A stretch of DNA of 33,767 nucleotides from Pseudomonadota bacterium (GTDB lineage: Bacteria > Desulfobacterota > Binatia > UBA1149): the NCBI GenBank assembly GCA_014382245.1, contig JACNKC010000026.1, forward strand, positions 2,729-36,495. Reading direction: 5' to 3'. The translations under genes were made by a program, and so were the position numbers. Every line of letters starts with the position of its first letter. Within the stretch, counting starts at the first letter, position 1. Of the stretch, positions 8,118 to 15,788 are shown one piece after another. The notes beneath the pieces were generated by a model. It worked only from the letters and a program-made list of their open reading frames with translations. It did no database searches and had not been told where the DNA came from.

Positions 8118-9818
8118 TTGAAAAACCTCGACCCAGCAAACCTGGCACCCCGTCCGTGGGCCCGACTCGGTCTTCATGGAAAAATGGTCCTGGCCGCGGC
8201 ATTTACTATCGTGGGCAGCGTGGCCGCGGTTTCGTCGGTGCTCACCCTGCAACAGGTCCACATACTCAACGACCAGGTTGAACGAGCCACCGTGCAACTA
8301 CGACAAGGCATGGTAGAGCGCGGCCAACTGCTTGCTGCCAGCACCACGCGGAGCATGGAAAATGCCATCGCCGGTTTTGATTTCAATTTCGTAGCCGAAA
8401 CCGTCCGTGGCCTGGCCACCGAAGACAACCAGTTGTCCTGGGCACTGGTGGCCCGCGAAGACGGCACCGTGGTGGTGAGTAGCGATCCCGGCCTGGCCGA
8501 CGACACGGCCCTGTCCAATATCGGCGCGCCTGCCAGCGCGCAAGACCAGGCTTCCGATCTCGTAGTACTCTCCCACGGTATAAACGTAGGAGGAGAGCGT
8601 TGGGGCACCCTGCGCCTGGCCTTCGACCCGGCCGACATAAACCAGCAAGCGCTCGCGACCAAGCACCGCGGTCGCGTGCTACTGGCCCGCACGATGACGT
8701 TGGGATTCGTGTTTGCTTTCGCCATAGCCGGACTGGGATTGACTGCTTCGACGGCCCTCAGTCGCAGGCTGCTCAAGCCGGTGAGCAAGCTCGCGCGGGA
8801 AGCCTCGGCCATATCGAGGGGCGACCTCGAACAGGAAATTCGCATGACCGACTCTCCAGACGAGATCGGTAAACTGGCACTGCAGTTCGAGAATATGCGC
8901 CTCGCTCTCAAGGGACACATAAGCGAGCTCGTCGTTGCCCGGCAGCAAGCAGACTCCGCGTACCGCGAAGAAAAACGCCTGCGGGCCCAGGTAGAAGAAC
9001 ACTCCCGCCTCCTGGAAAGACGGGTACGCGAGCGCACGGCGGAACTCGAGGCCAGCAACGAAAGGCTTACCGAGTACGACAGGCTGAAGACCGAGTTTCT
9101 CAGCAACGTATCACACGAGCTGCGCAGCCCGATCGCGGCCATCTTGTCGGCCGCGCGAATCATCAATCGCTACGGCGACACGAAGCCCGAAAGCGCAGAA
9201 CGCTTCAGCGGCGTCATCATGGAGGAGTCGAGCCGACTTTCCCGCCTGATCAACGACCTCCTGGATCTCGCCAAGATCGAATCGGGCCGCGTAGAGTGGC
9301 GCAGCCACCGCATCGCCGACCCGCTCGGTATCCTGTCGCACGTATACGCCACTTTCCGGCCACTGTACGAAGAGCGCAACATCTCGCTTATAATAGACGC
9401 CACCGGCCCCCTGCCCTCCATCGATGGCGACCGTGACCGCCTCATACAGGTGCTCACCAACCTGTGCAGCAACTCCATGAAGTTCACACCGGCTGGCGGC
9501 TCAGTAGTCATGGGAGCGACGGCAGAAACAGTAAACGGTGAGAGCAGCTTGCTGCTGACCATCACCGACAGCGGTCCCGGCATACCCGAGAGCCAGGTGG
9601 ACCAGGTATTCGAGCGGTTTCACCAGGTTCAAGCGACTACTGACGGCAACAAGCCCAGGGGTACGGGCCTGGGGCTGGCCATATGCCGCGAAGTGGTCGA
9701 GCACCACGGAGGCAACATAAGGGTAGAGCTGCCCGAGGAGGGCGGCACCCGCATGGTCGTAACCCTGCCGGCAGCCGGCTACTACCACGCCAGCTCCGAA
9801 CAGCCGGTGCTTCACTGA
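8118..9818 (+). CDS. HAMP-domain sensor histidine kinase of the receptor cassette
   Basis: A membrane kinase of about 566 residues. I choose the TTG at 8118 because GGGAG lies 7 nt before it and it begins 1 bp after the receptor's stop; the frame is open to a GTG at 8097 inside the receptor gene. Parts: helix ~23-43; periplasmic sensor ~44-185 without recognised similarity; helix ~189-210; HAMP ~211-265 (SRRLLKPVSKLAREA, GDLEQEI); coiled coil ~270-325; HisKA with His333 in SHELRSPIAA; and an ATPase domain with NLCSNSMKFTPAGG, DSGPGI, VFERFHQ and GTGLGLAICREVV. There is no receiver domain and no response regulator beside it. The likely input is the two binding proteins and/or receptor occupancy. 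Its core is a paralogue of the divergent CHASE kinase. Confidence 0.92.
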   Translation: MKNLDPANLAPRPWARLGLHGKMVLAAAFTIVGSVAAVSSVLTLQQVHILNDQVERATVQLRQGMVERGQLLAASTTRSMENAIAGFDFNFVAETVRGLATEDNQLSWALVAREDGTVVVSSDPGLADDTALSNIGAPASAQDQASDLVVLSHGINVGGERWGTLRLAFDPADINQQALATKHRGRVLLARTMTLGFVFAFAIAGLGLTASTALSRRLLKPVSKLAREASAISRGDLEQEIRMTDSPDEIGKLALQFENMRLALKGHISELVVARQQADSAYREEKRLRAQVEEHSRLLERRVRERTAELEASNERLTEYDRLKTEFLSNVSHELRSPIAAILSAARIINRYGDTKPESAERFSGVIMEESSRLSRLINDLLDLAKIESGRVEWRSHRIADPLGILSHVYATFRPLYEERNISLIIDATGPLPSIDGDRDRLIQVLTNLCSNSMKFTPAGGSVVMGATAETVNGESSLLLTITDSGPGIPESQVDQVFERFHQVQATTDGNKPRGTGLGLAICREVVEHHGGNIRVELPEEGGTRMVVTLPAAGYYHASSEQPVLH

Positions 9819-9869
9819 ATCCCAGCTATCCGGCCGGCAATGACGCAACGGCGACCGATCGCGCGGCTG

Positions 9870-12800
9870 CTACTCGCAACTCGAGGGATCTCCTGGCGTG
9901 TAAACCCTTGAATGGTCGTTGGCGCAGAACAGGGTCGAGCTGACCTGCTGCAACACGCGACCGGGTCCCGGCAACCCGGCGGCCGCGTTTACCCCCGCGG
10001 ACGAAACCGGGGCTATACAGAACACCGAGGCAACTACTGGTGCGCCGGGTATCGCCAGGCCATCGGCCCGTACACTGTCAAGGAAACACTCGCGGGTTTT
10101 GCTCAGCGTGCAGTTACCCGCGCTCAACCCGCCAAAGCCGCAGTCGCCGTCCGAAGCACAGCTGATGTAGCCCTCCCCCGTTGCGCGTACGAAACCGTCG
10201 CAGTAGTTCTCGACCACACCCGGGCACTCTGCCTCGTTGTTCTCGGTAGCCGTGCAGACCTTGCCGAACGAGATGCAGGGGTTGGGACCATTCATCACCC
10301 CGGTTCCGGTCACCGAACAAGCGCCCGCGCCAATGGCAGAGCACTCTTCGTTCGAAGAACAGGGCACCGAGGTGTCACCGCTGCACACCAGGCAGTGACA
10401 CTGACTCAAGGTGAAGGGAAACGGGCAGGAGAGCCCTGCCTCGAGCACCTGCGTACCGGCGGTCAGGGTAAACGCGATCGGCAATCCCTGTCCCGATACG
10501 TTCTTACCGGTCGCCGGCAAGCAATCGAGGCTGTACTCGCCACCCGACACGTCGGCTACGTTGCTATCGCAACTCTCGCCTGCCGGGCAGTCGGTGTTTT
10601 TCTCGCAGGGACTACCCGCAATACTGCAACTACGCCTCACGAAAGGAAAGGTGTGGTTTGTAGCCGTGGCGTCGCAGGATTGTCCCAGGTTGTTACCGAA
10701 GCTGCATACTCCATCGCGCACGCCATCGGCATACACTGTATCACCGTCACATGTCGGGCAAGGGTTGAACTGGTCAAGCCCGAGGTAAACCTCTACGCGC
10801 AGGCTGGCATCGGTCTTCACCTCGCCGGTATCCACGTTGGCCGTGCCCACGAGATCATCGGTAAAACGACTGAGCACGCAGACCGCGACTCCGCCCGAAG
10901 ACAGGGGAAACGGCGGTGCGAGAAAGCACTGGCAGATGTTAGGGTCACCATTCGTGTCAACGCCGCAGTCGGCGTCTGGCTGGAAGGGGCTGTCGCAAAT
11001 CTGCCTCCGGTCGTTCGCGCAGCGGCAGCTCCCCAGAACCGGGTCGACACCGGCAAGTTCGCACACACCGCAGCCGCCCGTATCGGCGAGAAGCATGTCA
11101 ATGGGGCCCTCGCACAGCACGTTACCCCGGGCCGTGGTGTTGTCGTTGACGTCGGAATCATGGGCGATACCCGTGGTGCCACTGTCGAGCATCGTGGGTG
11201 TCCGGCAGCGCCCGAGTCCGCCGTCACAGAAACCGACCGGGCAGTCTTCGTCAACCGTGCAATTGCGGCCCACGCCCGCCCACACCTGCAATTCGCCGGC
11301 GTCGGGGCACAGCGGATGCTGGCAGCCGGTGGCTACGATAGCGCAGCCCTGGCAGCAGGCGGTGTCGAGGTCGCATTCTTCCGGGCCACCCCCCGGGCCG
11401 GTAGTACAACCGGGCTCGGTGCATGCCACTCCGTCGCCGCAGGTGGCCTGCCGACATTCGCCGTTACAGTTGTCCCTCGGGTTGGTGTTGCCGTCGTCGC
11501 AATCTTCGCCCGCGGTTGCGTTGATAGTCGAATCACCGCACTCGGCCACCGTACAGTCATCGTCGCAGGCGATTGATTCGCCCCCGTCGTCGCACACCTC
11601 GCCGCTGTCGGTAACCTGGTCGCCGCAGCCGGGCAGCTGGCAGGAAAGTCGGCAGGCGTCGGCCAGGGTATCAGAGTTTGCCGCACCGTTGTCACACTGT
11701 TCGCCGCTGTCAATTACCAGGTCACCGCAACCCGCCAGCACGCAGTCAGTACGGCAGGCATCGACTTGGACGTCAGAGTTGGCCGCGCCGTCATCGCACT
11801 GCTCACCCCTAGAGGTGTTGAGCGTCCCGTCGCCACACTCGGCCACCGTGCAGTCGGCATCGCAGGCAGCCGTCTCTCCACCGTCGTCGCAGGCTTCTCC
11901 TGCCTGCAAGACTCCGTTGCCGCAGACCTCGACAATACAGTTCTCATCGCAACCGTCGCCCACGGAAAGATTGCCGTCGTCGCATTCTTCGTTGCCGGAG
12001 TTGTTGACCGAACCGTCGCCACAGAACTCGACCACGCAGCTGGCAGAGCAACCGTCGCCGCTGCTGGTATTACCGTCGTCGCACTGCTCACTACCCGAGT
12101 TGTTGACCGAGCCATCACCGCAGAACTCGATCAGGCAAGCATCGCTGCAACCGTCGCCGTTGGCCACGTTACTGTCGTCACATTCCTCTTCGAACTCCGT
12201 CACGCCGTCCCCGCAGATCGCCTCGAAAACACACGAATCCGAGCAGCCGTCGCCGTTGACGACGTTGCCGTCATCGCAGAGCTCGCCGGAATCGATCACC
12301 GTGTCGCCGCAGCCGGCCGGCTGACAGTTGCTCCGGCAAGCGTCGGGAAACGTGTCCGAGTTGGCCGCACCGTTGTCGCAGCTCTCACCCCGGCTGGAGT
12401 TTATGGTGCCGTCACCGCAGAGCGCCACCGTGCAATCGGAGTCACAGACGATCGATTCGCCACCGTCGTCGCAGTCTTCCACTCCAGCCCAGAAAAAACC
12501 GTCGCCGCATCGCGCCGACAGGCAGGTATCGAGGCAGTCGTCGTTATTGGAGGCATTGCCGTCGTCGCACTGCTCGACCCCGGACTGCACCACCGAGTCT
12601 CCGCAGCGAGCCAGCACGCATGAGTTGCGGCAGCTGTCGGTGTCAATCGAGTTGCTGTCATCGCACTCCTCGACACCGGCCTCTACCTCGCCGTCGCCAC
12701 AGGAAGCCTCCACGCAGGTATCCAGGCAAGCGTCGGTGTTAACCAGGTTGCCGTCATCGCAGTCCTCGCCGTACTCGTGGATGCCGTTGCCGCAGACGGG

Positions 12801-13658
12801 CGCCTTGGGGTAAGAAGCTTCGAGCAGGTCCTCTACCGCGTCACGATGAGTGTTGAACTGGCACGACTTGAGATCAAAAATGTTGAAGCGCCCGCCGGTC
12901 GGGTCGTCGCAGGCAACAGAGAAGCCCAGCGCATCGACGTCGGCCGACGCGCACACTTCGGGCACACCGGCCAACAATCTTATGTAGGCTTCTTCAATGT
13001 TTTTATCGGTAGCCCGGTCACCTGTACCGTTGCCGAAGGGAGGAATACCCTCCATGCATTGCACGCCACCGGGGATGACCCCCCTGTCCAGACGTGACTG
13101 GCAACGGGTTCTCGCCTTCAGGGCATTGGCCGCCATGGCTGATCCCTTGCGGCCCGCCTTCTGAACACACTGTAGATCGGCTCCTTCCAGGGCGGCACCG
13201 ATCTGCGGAAACTGCACAGCCATGGTCGACTCGATGACGGCGTCGAGCTGGGCATCGATGCAATTGCCCAGGTCGATGTTGGTCCAGGGATTATCGCCAT
13301 CAAAGGGGCAGGTACCGGGAAAGTTGAGCGAAATAAGGTCTACGCCGAAGCACTGTCGCGATATGCGAGAGGCCAGCCGGGCCTTGGCCCTGCGCACTTG
13401 CAGGGCCGTGACGTCATCACCTTCTCCGCTTATGCAGTCGGTCACCGGCGAGAGCGAGCCGGCTGCTATGCGCGCTACGCAGGCCTGCCTGGCCCGCGAA
13501 GCCCCTTTGTAGTAGCGCACGGTGGAGCGGCCCAGGCCTTTCTGGCAGTGAAGCTCCGCCTTACCCTGGGCCTGGGCGCTTGCCGGGGCCAGGGTCATCA
13601 AGGCCGAGACGGCCAGTGCGGCCAGGGTCATCGTCAAAACTCTATTACTCATTGCCAT
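9870..13658 (-). CDS. Secreted Cys-rich repeat protein (DUF4215/myxo-type repeats)
   Basis: A 1262-residue exported protein. The ATG at 13658 was chosen because AAGGA lies 9 nt upstream and the following residues form a signal peptide ending ASAQAQ; the frame is open to 13838 but that extension is not signal-like. After the signal peptide come two copies of a helical module of ~120 residues (36-151 and 160-284). Then follow 14 tandem Cys-rich repeats (289-739) of the CG(D/N)G...CDDGN...D.C...C type and a degenerate fifteenth. A ~500-residue Cys-rich tail follows with further signatures such as CPTCDGD and CPAGESCDS. Such repeats are common in myxobacterial and related surface or secreted proteins and are expected to be disulphide-bonded. 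No catalytic motif is visible. No transmembrane anchor or MYXO-CTERM tail is seen, so release to the surface or medium is likely. The function is unknown. Confidence 0.88.
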   Translation of the reverse strand: MAMSNRVLTMTLAALAVSALMTLAPASAQAQGKAELHCQKGLGRSTVRYYKGASRARQACVARIAAGSLSPVTDCISGEGDDVTALQVRRAKARLASRISRQCFGVDLISLNFPGTCPFDGDNPWTNIDLGNCIDAQLDAVIESTMAVQFPQIGAALEGADLQCVQKAGRKGSAMAANALKARTRCQSRLDRGVIPGGVQCMEGIPPFGNGTGDRATDKNIEEAYIRLLAGVPEVCASADVDALGFSVACDDPTGGRFNIFDLKSCQFNTHRDAVEDLLEASYPKAPVCGNGIHEYGEDCDDGNLVNTDACLDTCVEASCGDGEVEAGVEECDDSNSIDTDSCRNSCVLARCGDSVVQSGVEQCDDGNASNNDDCLDTCLSARCGDGFFWAGVEDCDDGGESIVCDSDCTVALCGDGTINSSRGESCDNGAANSDTFPDACRSNCQPAGCGDTVIDSGELCDDGNVVNGDGCSDSCVFEAICGDGVTEFEEECDDSNVANGDGCSDACLIEFCGDGSVNNSGSEQCDDGNTSSGDGCSASCVVEFCGDGSVNNSGNEECDDGNLSVGDGCDENCIVEVCGNGVLQAGEACDDGGETAACDADCTVAECGDGTLNTSRGEQCDDGAANSDVQVDACRTDCVLAGCGDLVIDSGEQCDNGAANSDTLADACRLSCQLPGCGDQVTDSGEVCDDGGESIACDDDCTVAECGDSTINATAGEDCDDGNTNPRDNCNGECRQATCGDGVACTEPGCTTGPGGGPEECDLDTACCQGCAIVATGCQHPLCPDAGELQVWAGVGRNCTVDEDCPVGFCDGGLGRCRTPTMLDSGTTGIAHDSDVNDNTTARGNVLCEGPIDMLLADTGGCGVCELAGVDPVLGSCRCANDRRQICDSPFQPDADCGVDTNGDPNICQCFLAPPFPLSSGGVAVCVLSRFTDDLVGTANVDTGEVKTDASLRVEVYLGLDQFNPCPTCDGDTVYADGVRDGVCSFGNNLGQSCDATATNHTFPFVRRSCSIAGSPCEKNTDCPAGESCDSNVADVSGGEYSLDCLPATGKNVSGQGLPIAFTLTAGTQVLEAGLSCPFPFTLSQCHCLVCSGDTSVPCSSNEECSAIGAGACSVTGTGVMNGPNPCISFGKVCTATENNEAECPGVVENYCDGFVRATGEGYISCASDGDCGFGGLSAGNCTLSKTRECFLDSVRADGLAIPGAPVVASVFCIAPVSSAGVNAAAGLPGPGRVLQQVSSTLFCANDHSRVYTPGDPSSCE
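11442..12794 (-). repeat. Array of 14 tandem Cys-rich (DUF4215-like) repeats
   Basis: Fourteen consecutive coding repeats averaging ~32 residues, each starting CGD/CGN and carrying CDDGN, CDDGG or CDNGA, then two more cysteines. Repeats 7-9 are classic (NGDGCS/GDGCS). Repeats 4, 10 and 13 are short (CDDGGES...CTVA). Repeats 5, 11 and 12 are long (GAANSD...DACR). The order short-long-VIDSGE recurs, showing block duplication. A degenerate repeat lies just beyond, down to about 11340. Confidence 0.9.
12807..13553 (-). repeat. Two tandem copies of an N-terminal ~120-residue Cys module
   Basis: Residues 36-151 and 160-284 of the secreted protein align as two copies. Each opens with CQKGLGR / CVQKAGRKG, then a basic helix ending in RQACVARIAAG / RTRCQSRLDRG, a second helix ending in QCFGVD / VCASADVD, an LNFPGTC / LGFSVAC turn, NIDLGNC / NIFDLKSC, and a final DAVIE / DAVEDLL helix ending in FP / YP. 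Conserved cysteine spacing supports homology; nucleotide identity is low, so the duplication is old. Confidence 0.7.
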
Positions 13659-13797
13659 AGCTGTATATCCTTCCCCCTGCGCGCACCCTGACCGGTCGCG
13701 GGCCTGCACCGCGGCGGGCTGCCCCAGGGTACTGCCTGCCGAGTATGCATTCCCTGCCGTCTCGGTGTCAATGTAAAACCTCGCCTGGGCGTCCCGG

Positions 13798-13813
13798 CCC
13801 CCCCGTTCGGGGG
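13798..13813. promoter_or_regulatory. C-run/G-run hairpin in divergent promoter region
   Basis: A run of seven C (13798-13804), the tetraloop-like GTTC, and five G (13809-13813) form a short perfect inverted repeat (CCCCCG-TT-CGGGGG). It lies in the 259-bp region between the divergently transcribed Cys-rich protein and racemase genes. Similar C4-5/G4-5 palindromes precede other secreted-protein genes in this window (19104-19119, 30724-30743). The role is unknown; it could be an operator or a chance GC-rich hairpin. Confidence 0.35.
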
Positions 13814-13917
13814 TGCAAACGTGGACTCGGCGTAACATATCGACTAAACCGGGCTGCTGCTTCGTTGTTTTGCGCAGTTCTTAACCCCCACTGTTTCATG
13901 GAATGCAGGAGTCAGGA

Positions 13918-15057
13918 ATGGGTCCACTCAAAGGATTTAGAATAATCGAGCTGGCCGGACTCGCGCCGGTGCCTTACGCCGGAATGATACTGGCGGATTT
14001 CGGTGCTGAGCTGATCAGGGTCGACCGTCCTGGTGTACCCGGCATGTTGCCCGACGCTACGGCGGACGCCTTGGCAAGAGGCAAGCAGTCGGTTGCCATC
14101 AACCTGAAGGATCCCCGGGGGATTGAGCTGATGCTCAAGCTCGCTGAAAGCGCCGACGCCCTCATCGAGCCGTTCAGGCCCGGCGTAATGGAAAAACTGG
14201 GCCTGGGCCCCGACCTCCTGGCCGAGCGCAACCCGCGCCTGGTCTACGCCAGGCTCACCGGCTACGGCCAGCAGGGTCCCTACGCTTCGATGGCCGGCCA
14301 CGACATAAACTACGTCGCCATGTCGGGGGTACTGCACCTGCTCGGCCGTGAAAACGACAAGCCCGAGCCCCCCATCAACCTCCTGGGCGACTTTGCCGGT
14401 GGCGGTATGCTGTGCGCCATGGGTGTAGTGATGGCCCTGCTCGAGCGCGAGCGTTCCGGCAAAGGCCAGGTCATTGACTCGGCCATGGTAGACGGAGCGG
14501 CCAGCCTCGCGTCATTCATATTCGGCTTCCAGGCCCAGGGCTACTGGAAAGCCGAACGCGGCACCAACCTGCTTGACGGCGCTGCACACTTCTACGGCAC
14601 CTACGAAACCTCGGACAAGCGCTGGCTGTCGGTGGGGGCCATCGAGCCCCAGTTTTACGCAGCGCTGATCGAAGGCATGGGCCTCGCCGCTGACGACCTC
14701 CCTGCCCAGATGGACCAGTCGAGCTGGCCGGCGATGAAAGAAAAGTTTGCCTCGGTGTTCGGCGGTCGCAGCCGAGACGAATGGTGCGCGGTATTTGAAG
14801 GTACCGACGCCTGCGTGGCGCCGATACTCGCCATCGACGAAGTTGCCTCCCACCCCCACAGCGTCGAACGAGAGAGCTTCGTTGCCGGGGTCTCGGGATC
14901 GCCGGTGCCCGCGCCCTCTCCGCGCCTGCTGCGAACACCGGGACGGGCTGGCAGCGAGGCACCCTCCATTGGCCAGCACACGGCCCACATACTGTCAGGC
15001 CTCGGCCTGTCGGAAGACGAGCAGGAAGCGCTCAAGGCCGACGGCGTAGTGTGCTGA
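13918..15057 (+). CDS. Alpha-methylacyl-CoA racemase (CaiB/BaiF family)
   Basis: A 379-residue type III CoA-transferase fold protein that epimerises 2-methylacyl-CoA esters, allowing beta-oxidation of branched or sterol-derived acyl chains. The ATG at 13918 is preceded by AGGAG at 6 nt; an ATG five codons earlier overlaps that site. The N-terminus (MGPLKGFRIIELAGLAPVPY) and VDRPG are typical of the racemases. All three active-site residues known from the Mycobacterium tuberculosis racemase (His126, Asp156, Glu241) are present at a constant +2 offset: His128 in AGHDINYVA, Asp158 in LLGDFAGGG and Glu243 in GAIEPQF. This separates it from true CoA transferases. It stands alone on its strand, convergent with the HAD phosphatase. 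CaiB-type enzymes are abundant in deltaproteobacteria-like and Binatota-like genomes. Confidence 0.93.
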   Translation: MGPLKGFRIIELAGLAPVPYAGMILADFGAELIRVDRPGVPGMLPDATADALARGKQSVAINLKDPRGIELMLKLAESADALIEPFRPGVMEKLGLGPDLLAERNPRLVYARLTGYGQQGPYASMAGHDINYVAMSGVLHLLGRENDKPEPPINLLGDFAGGGMLCAMGVVMALLERERSGKGQVIDSAMVDGAASLASFIFGFQAQGYWKAERGTNLLDGAAHFYGTYETSDKRWLSVGAIEPQFYAALIEGMGLAADDLPAQMDQSSWPAMKEKFASVFGGRSRDEWCAVFEGTDACVAPILAIDEVASHPHSVERESFVAGVSGSPVPAPSPRLLRTPGRAGSEAPSIGQHTAHILSGLGLSEDEQEALKADGVVC

Positions 15058-15079
15058 CGCCTGGCTGCCCGGTGCCGCT

Positions 15080-15739
15080 CTAGAGCCAGAGGTCGGTAAG
15101 GCGCAGGTCCCGGAACGAGTCTACCACGAGGTCGGCGTCGGCGACTTTCTCGCGGCCCAGCGACGGGTCGGGCAAGGCCACTACCCTCATCCCGGCCGCG
15201 CGTGCAGCCTGCACGCCGGCCGGGGAGTCTTCGAACACCACGCAGTCGGCCGGCTCGGCGCCAAGCCGTGCGGCGGCCAACAGGAAGATATCGGGTGCGG
15301 GTTTGCCGCGCCCCACCTCCTTGTCATCGCCGGTAACTATAACGTCAAAGTCTTCGAACCAGGGCCCGTGTTGCAAAATTTTCATCTCGTACAAGCGGCG
15401 CGTGCTGCTCGTTGCCACTGCCTGTCGCAGGCCCTCCCTGGCGAGCAACGCGCAGAAGTCGCGTGCGCCGTCGCATTCGGGTGAGGTCGGAAACAGGCTC
15501 TCGAGGGTGGCGGTGCGCAGGGAGAGGTATTCTTCGGGCGACACGGGTAGCTCGAGCGCCGCGACGAGATAGCGGGCCGACTCTATGGCCGGCCGCCCTA
15601 TCATGTTGGCCTTGAGCGACCAGTCAAAGGTCTTGCCCCACTTCTGCACCACCTCGCTGCTCGCCCGGGTGTAAAAGGGTTCGGTGTCCAGCAGGACGCC
15701 GTCGAGATCAAAAATTGCGCAGCTGGGGCGGCTTCCCAT
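15080..15739 (-). CDS. HAD-family phosphatase, pseudouridine-5'-phosphatase-like
   Basis: A 219-residue haloacid dehalogenase-superfamily hydrolase with a cap domain (subfamily of beta-phosphoglucomutase/HDHD1). The ATG at 15739 has GGAG 6 nt upstream; a GTG at 15751 is less likely. Motif I is IFDLDGVLLDTE (nucleophile Asp11, acid/base Asp13), motif II ATSS, motif III the lysine of GKPAPD, and motif IV VFEDSPAGVQAA. The segments FPTSPE, ATSS...MK, VTGDDKEVGRGKPAPDIFL and VFEDSPAGVQAA strongly resemble eukaryotic pseudouridine-5'-phosphatase (HDHD1). Substrate calls within this superfamily are unreliable, and phosphoglycolate or sugar phosphates are alternatives. It follows the ArsC-like selenoprotein gene by 49 bp on the same strand, so co-transcription is possible. 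Confidence 0.85.
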   Translation of the reverse strand: MGSRPSCAIFDLDGVLLDTEPFYTRASSEVVQKWGKTFDWSLKANMIGRPAIESARYLVAALELPVSPEEYLSLRTATLESLFPTSPECDGARDFCALLAREGLRQAVATSSTRRLYEMKILQHGPWFEDFDVIVTGDDKEVGRGKPAPDIFLLAAARLGAEPADCVVFEDSPAGVQAARAAGMRVVALPDPSLGREKVADADLVVDSFRDLRLTDLWL

Positions 15740-15788
15740 CAGCGGCTCCACGTCGGCGACCCTGGCCCGACCGCGAGCCGGGGCGCGC

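Noticed and set aside
9912-12324. Long plus-strand open frames opposite the Cys-rich repeat protein
   Set aside because: They are antisense to a clear repeat-coding gene. Repetitive GC-rich codons leave the opposite strand open, and the translations have no signal peptide, family motif or ribosome binding site.
11442-12794. CRISPR-like periodic repeats
   Set aside because: The ~96-bp period is in-frame, protein-coding and degenerate, with no identical direct repeats or unique spacers.
13918-15057. Formyl-CoA or carnitine CoA-transferase (CaiB/Frc) assignment
   Set aside because: The His128/Asp158/Glu243 set and the N-terminal pattern are those of alpha-methylacyl-CoA racemases rather than the aspartate-nucleophile transferases.
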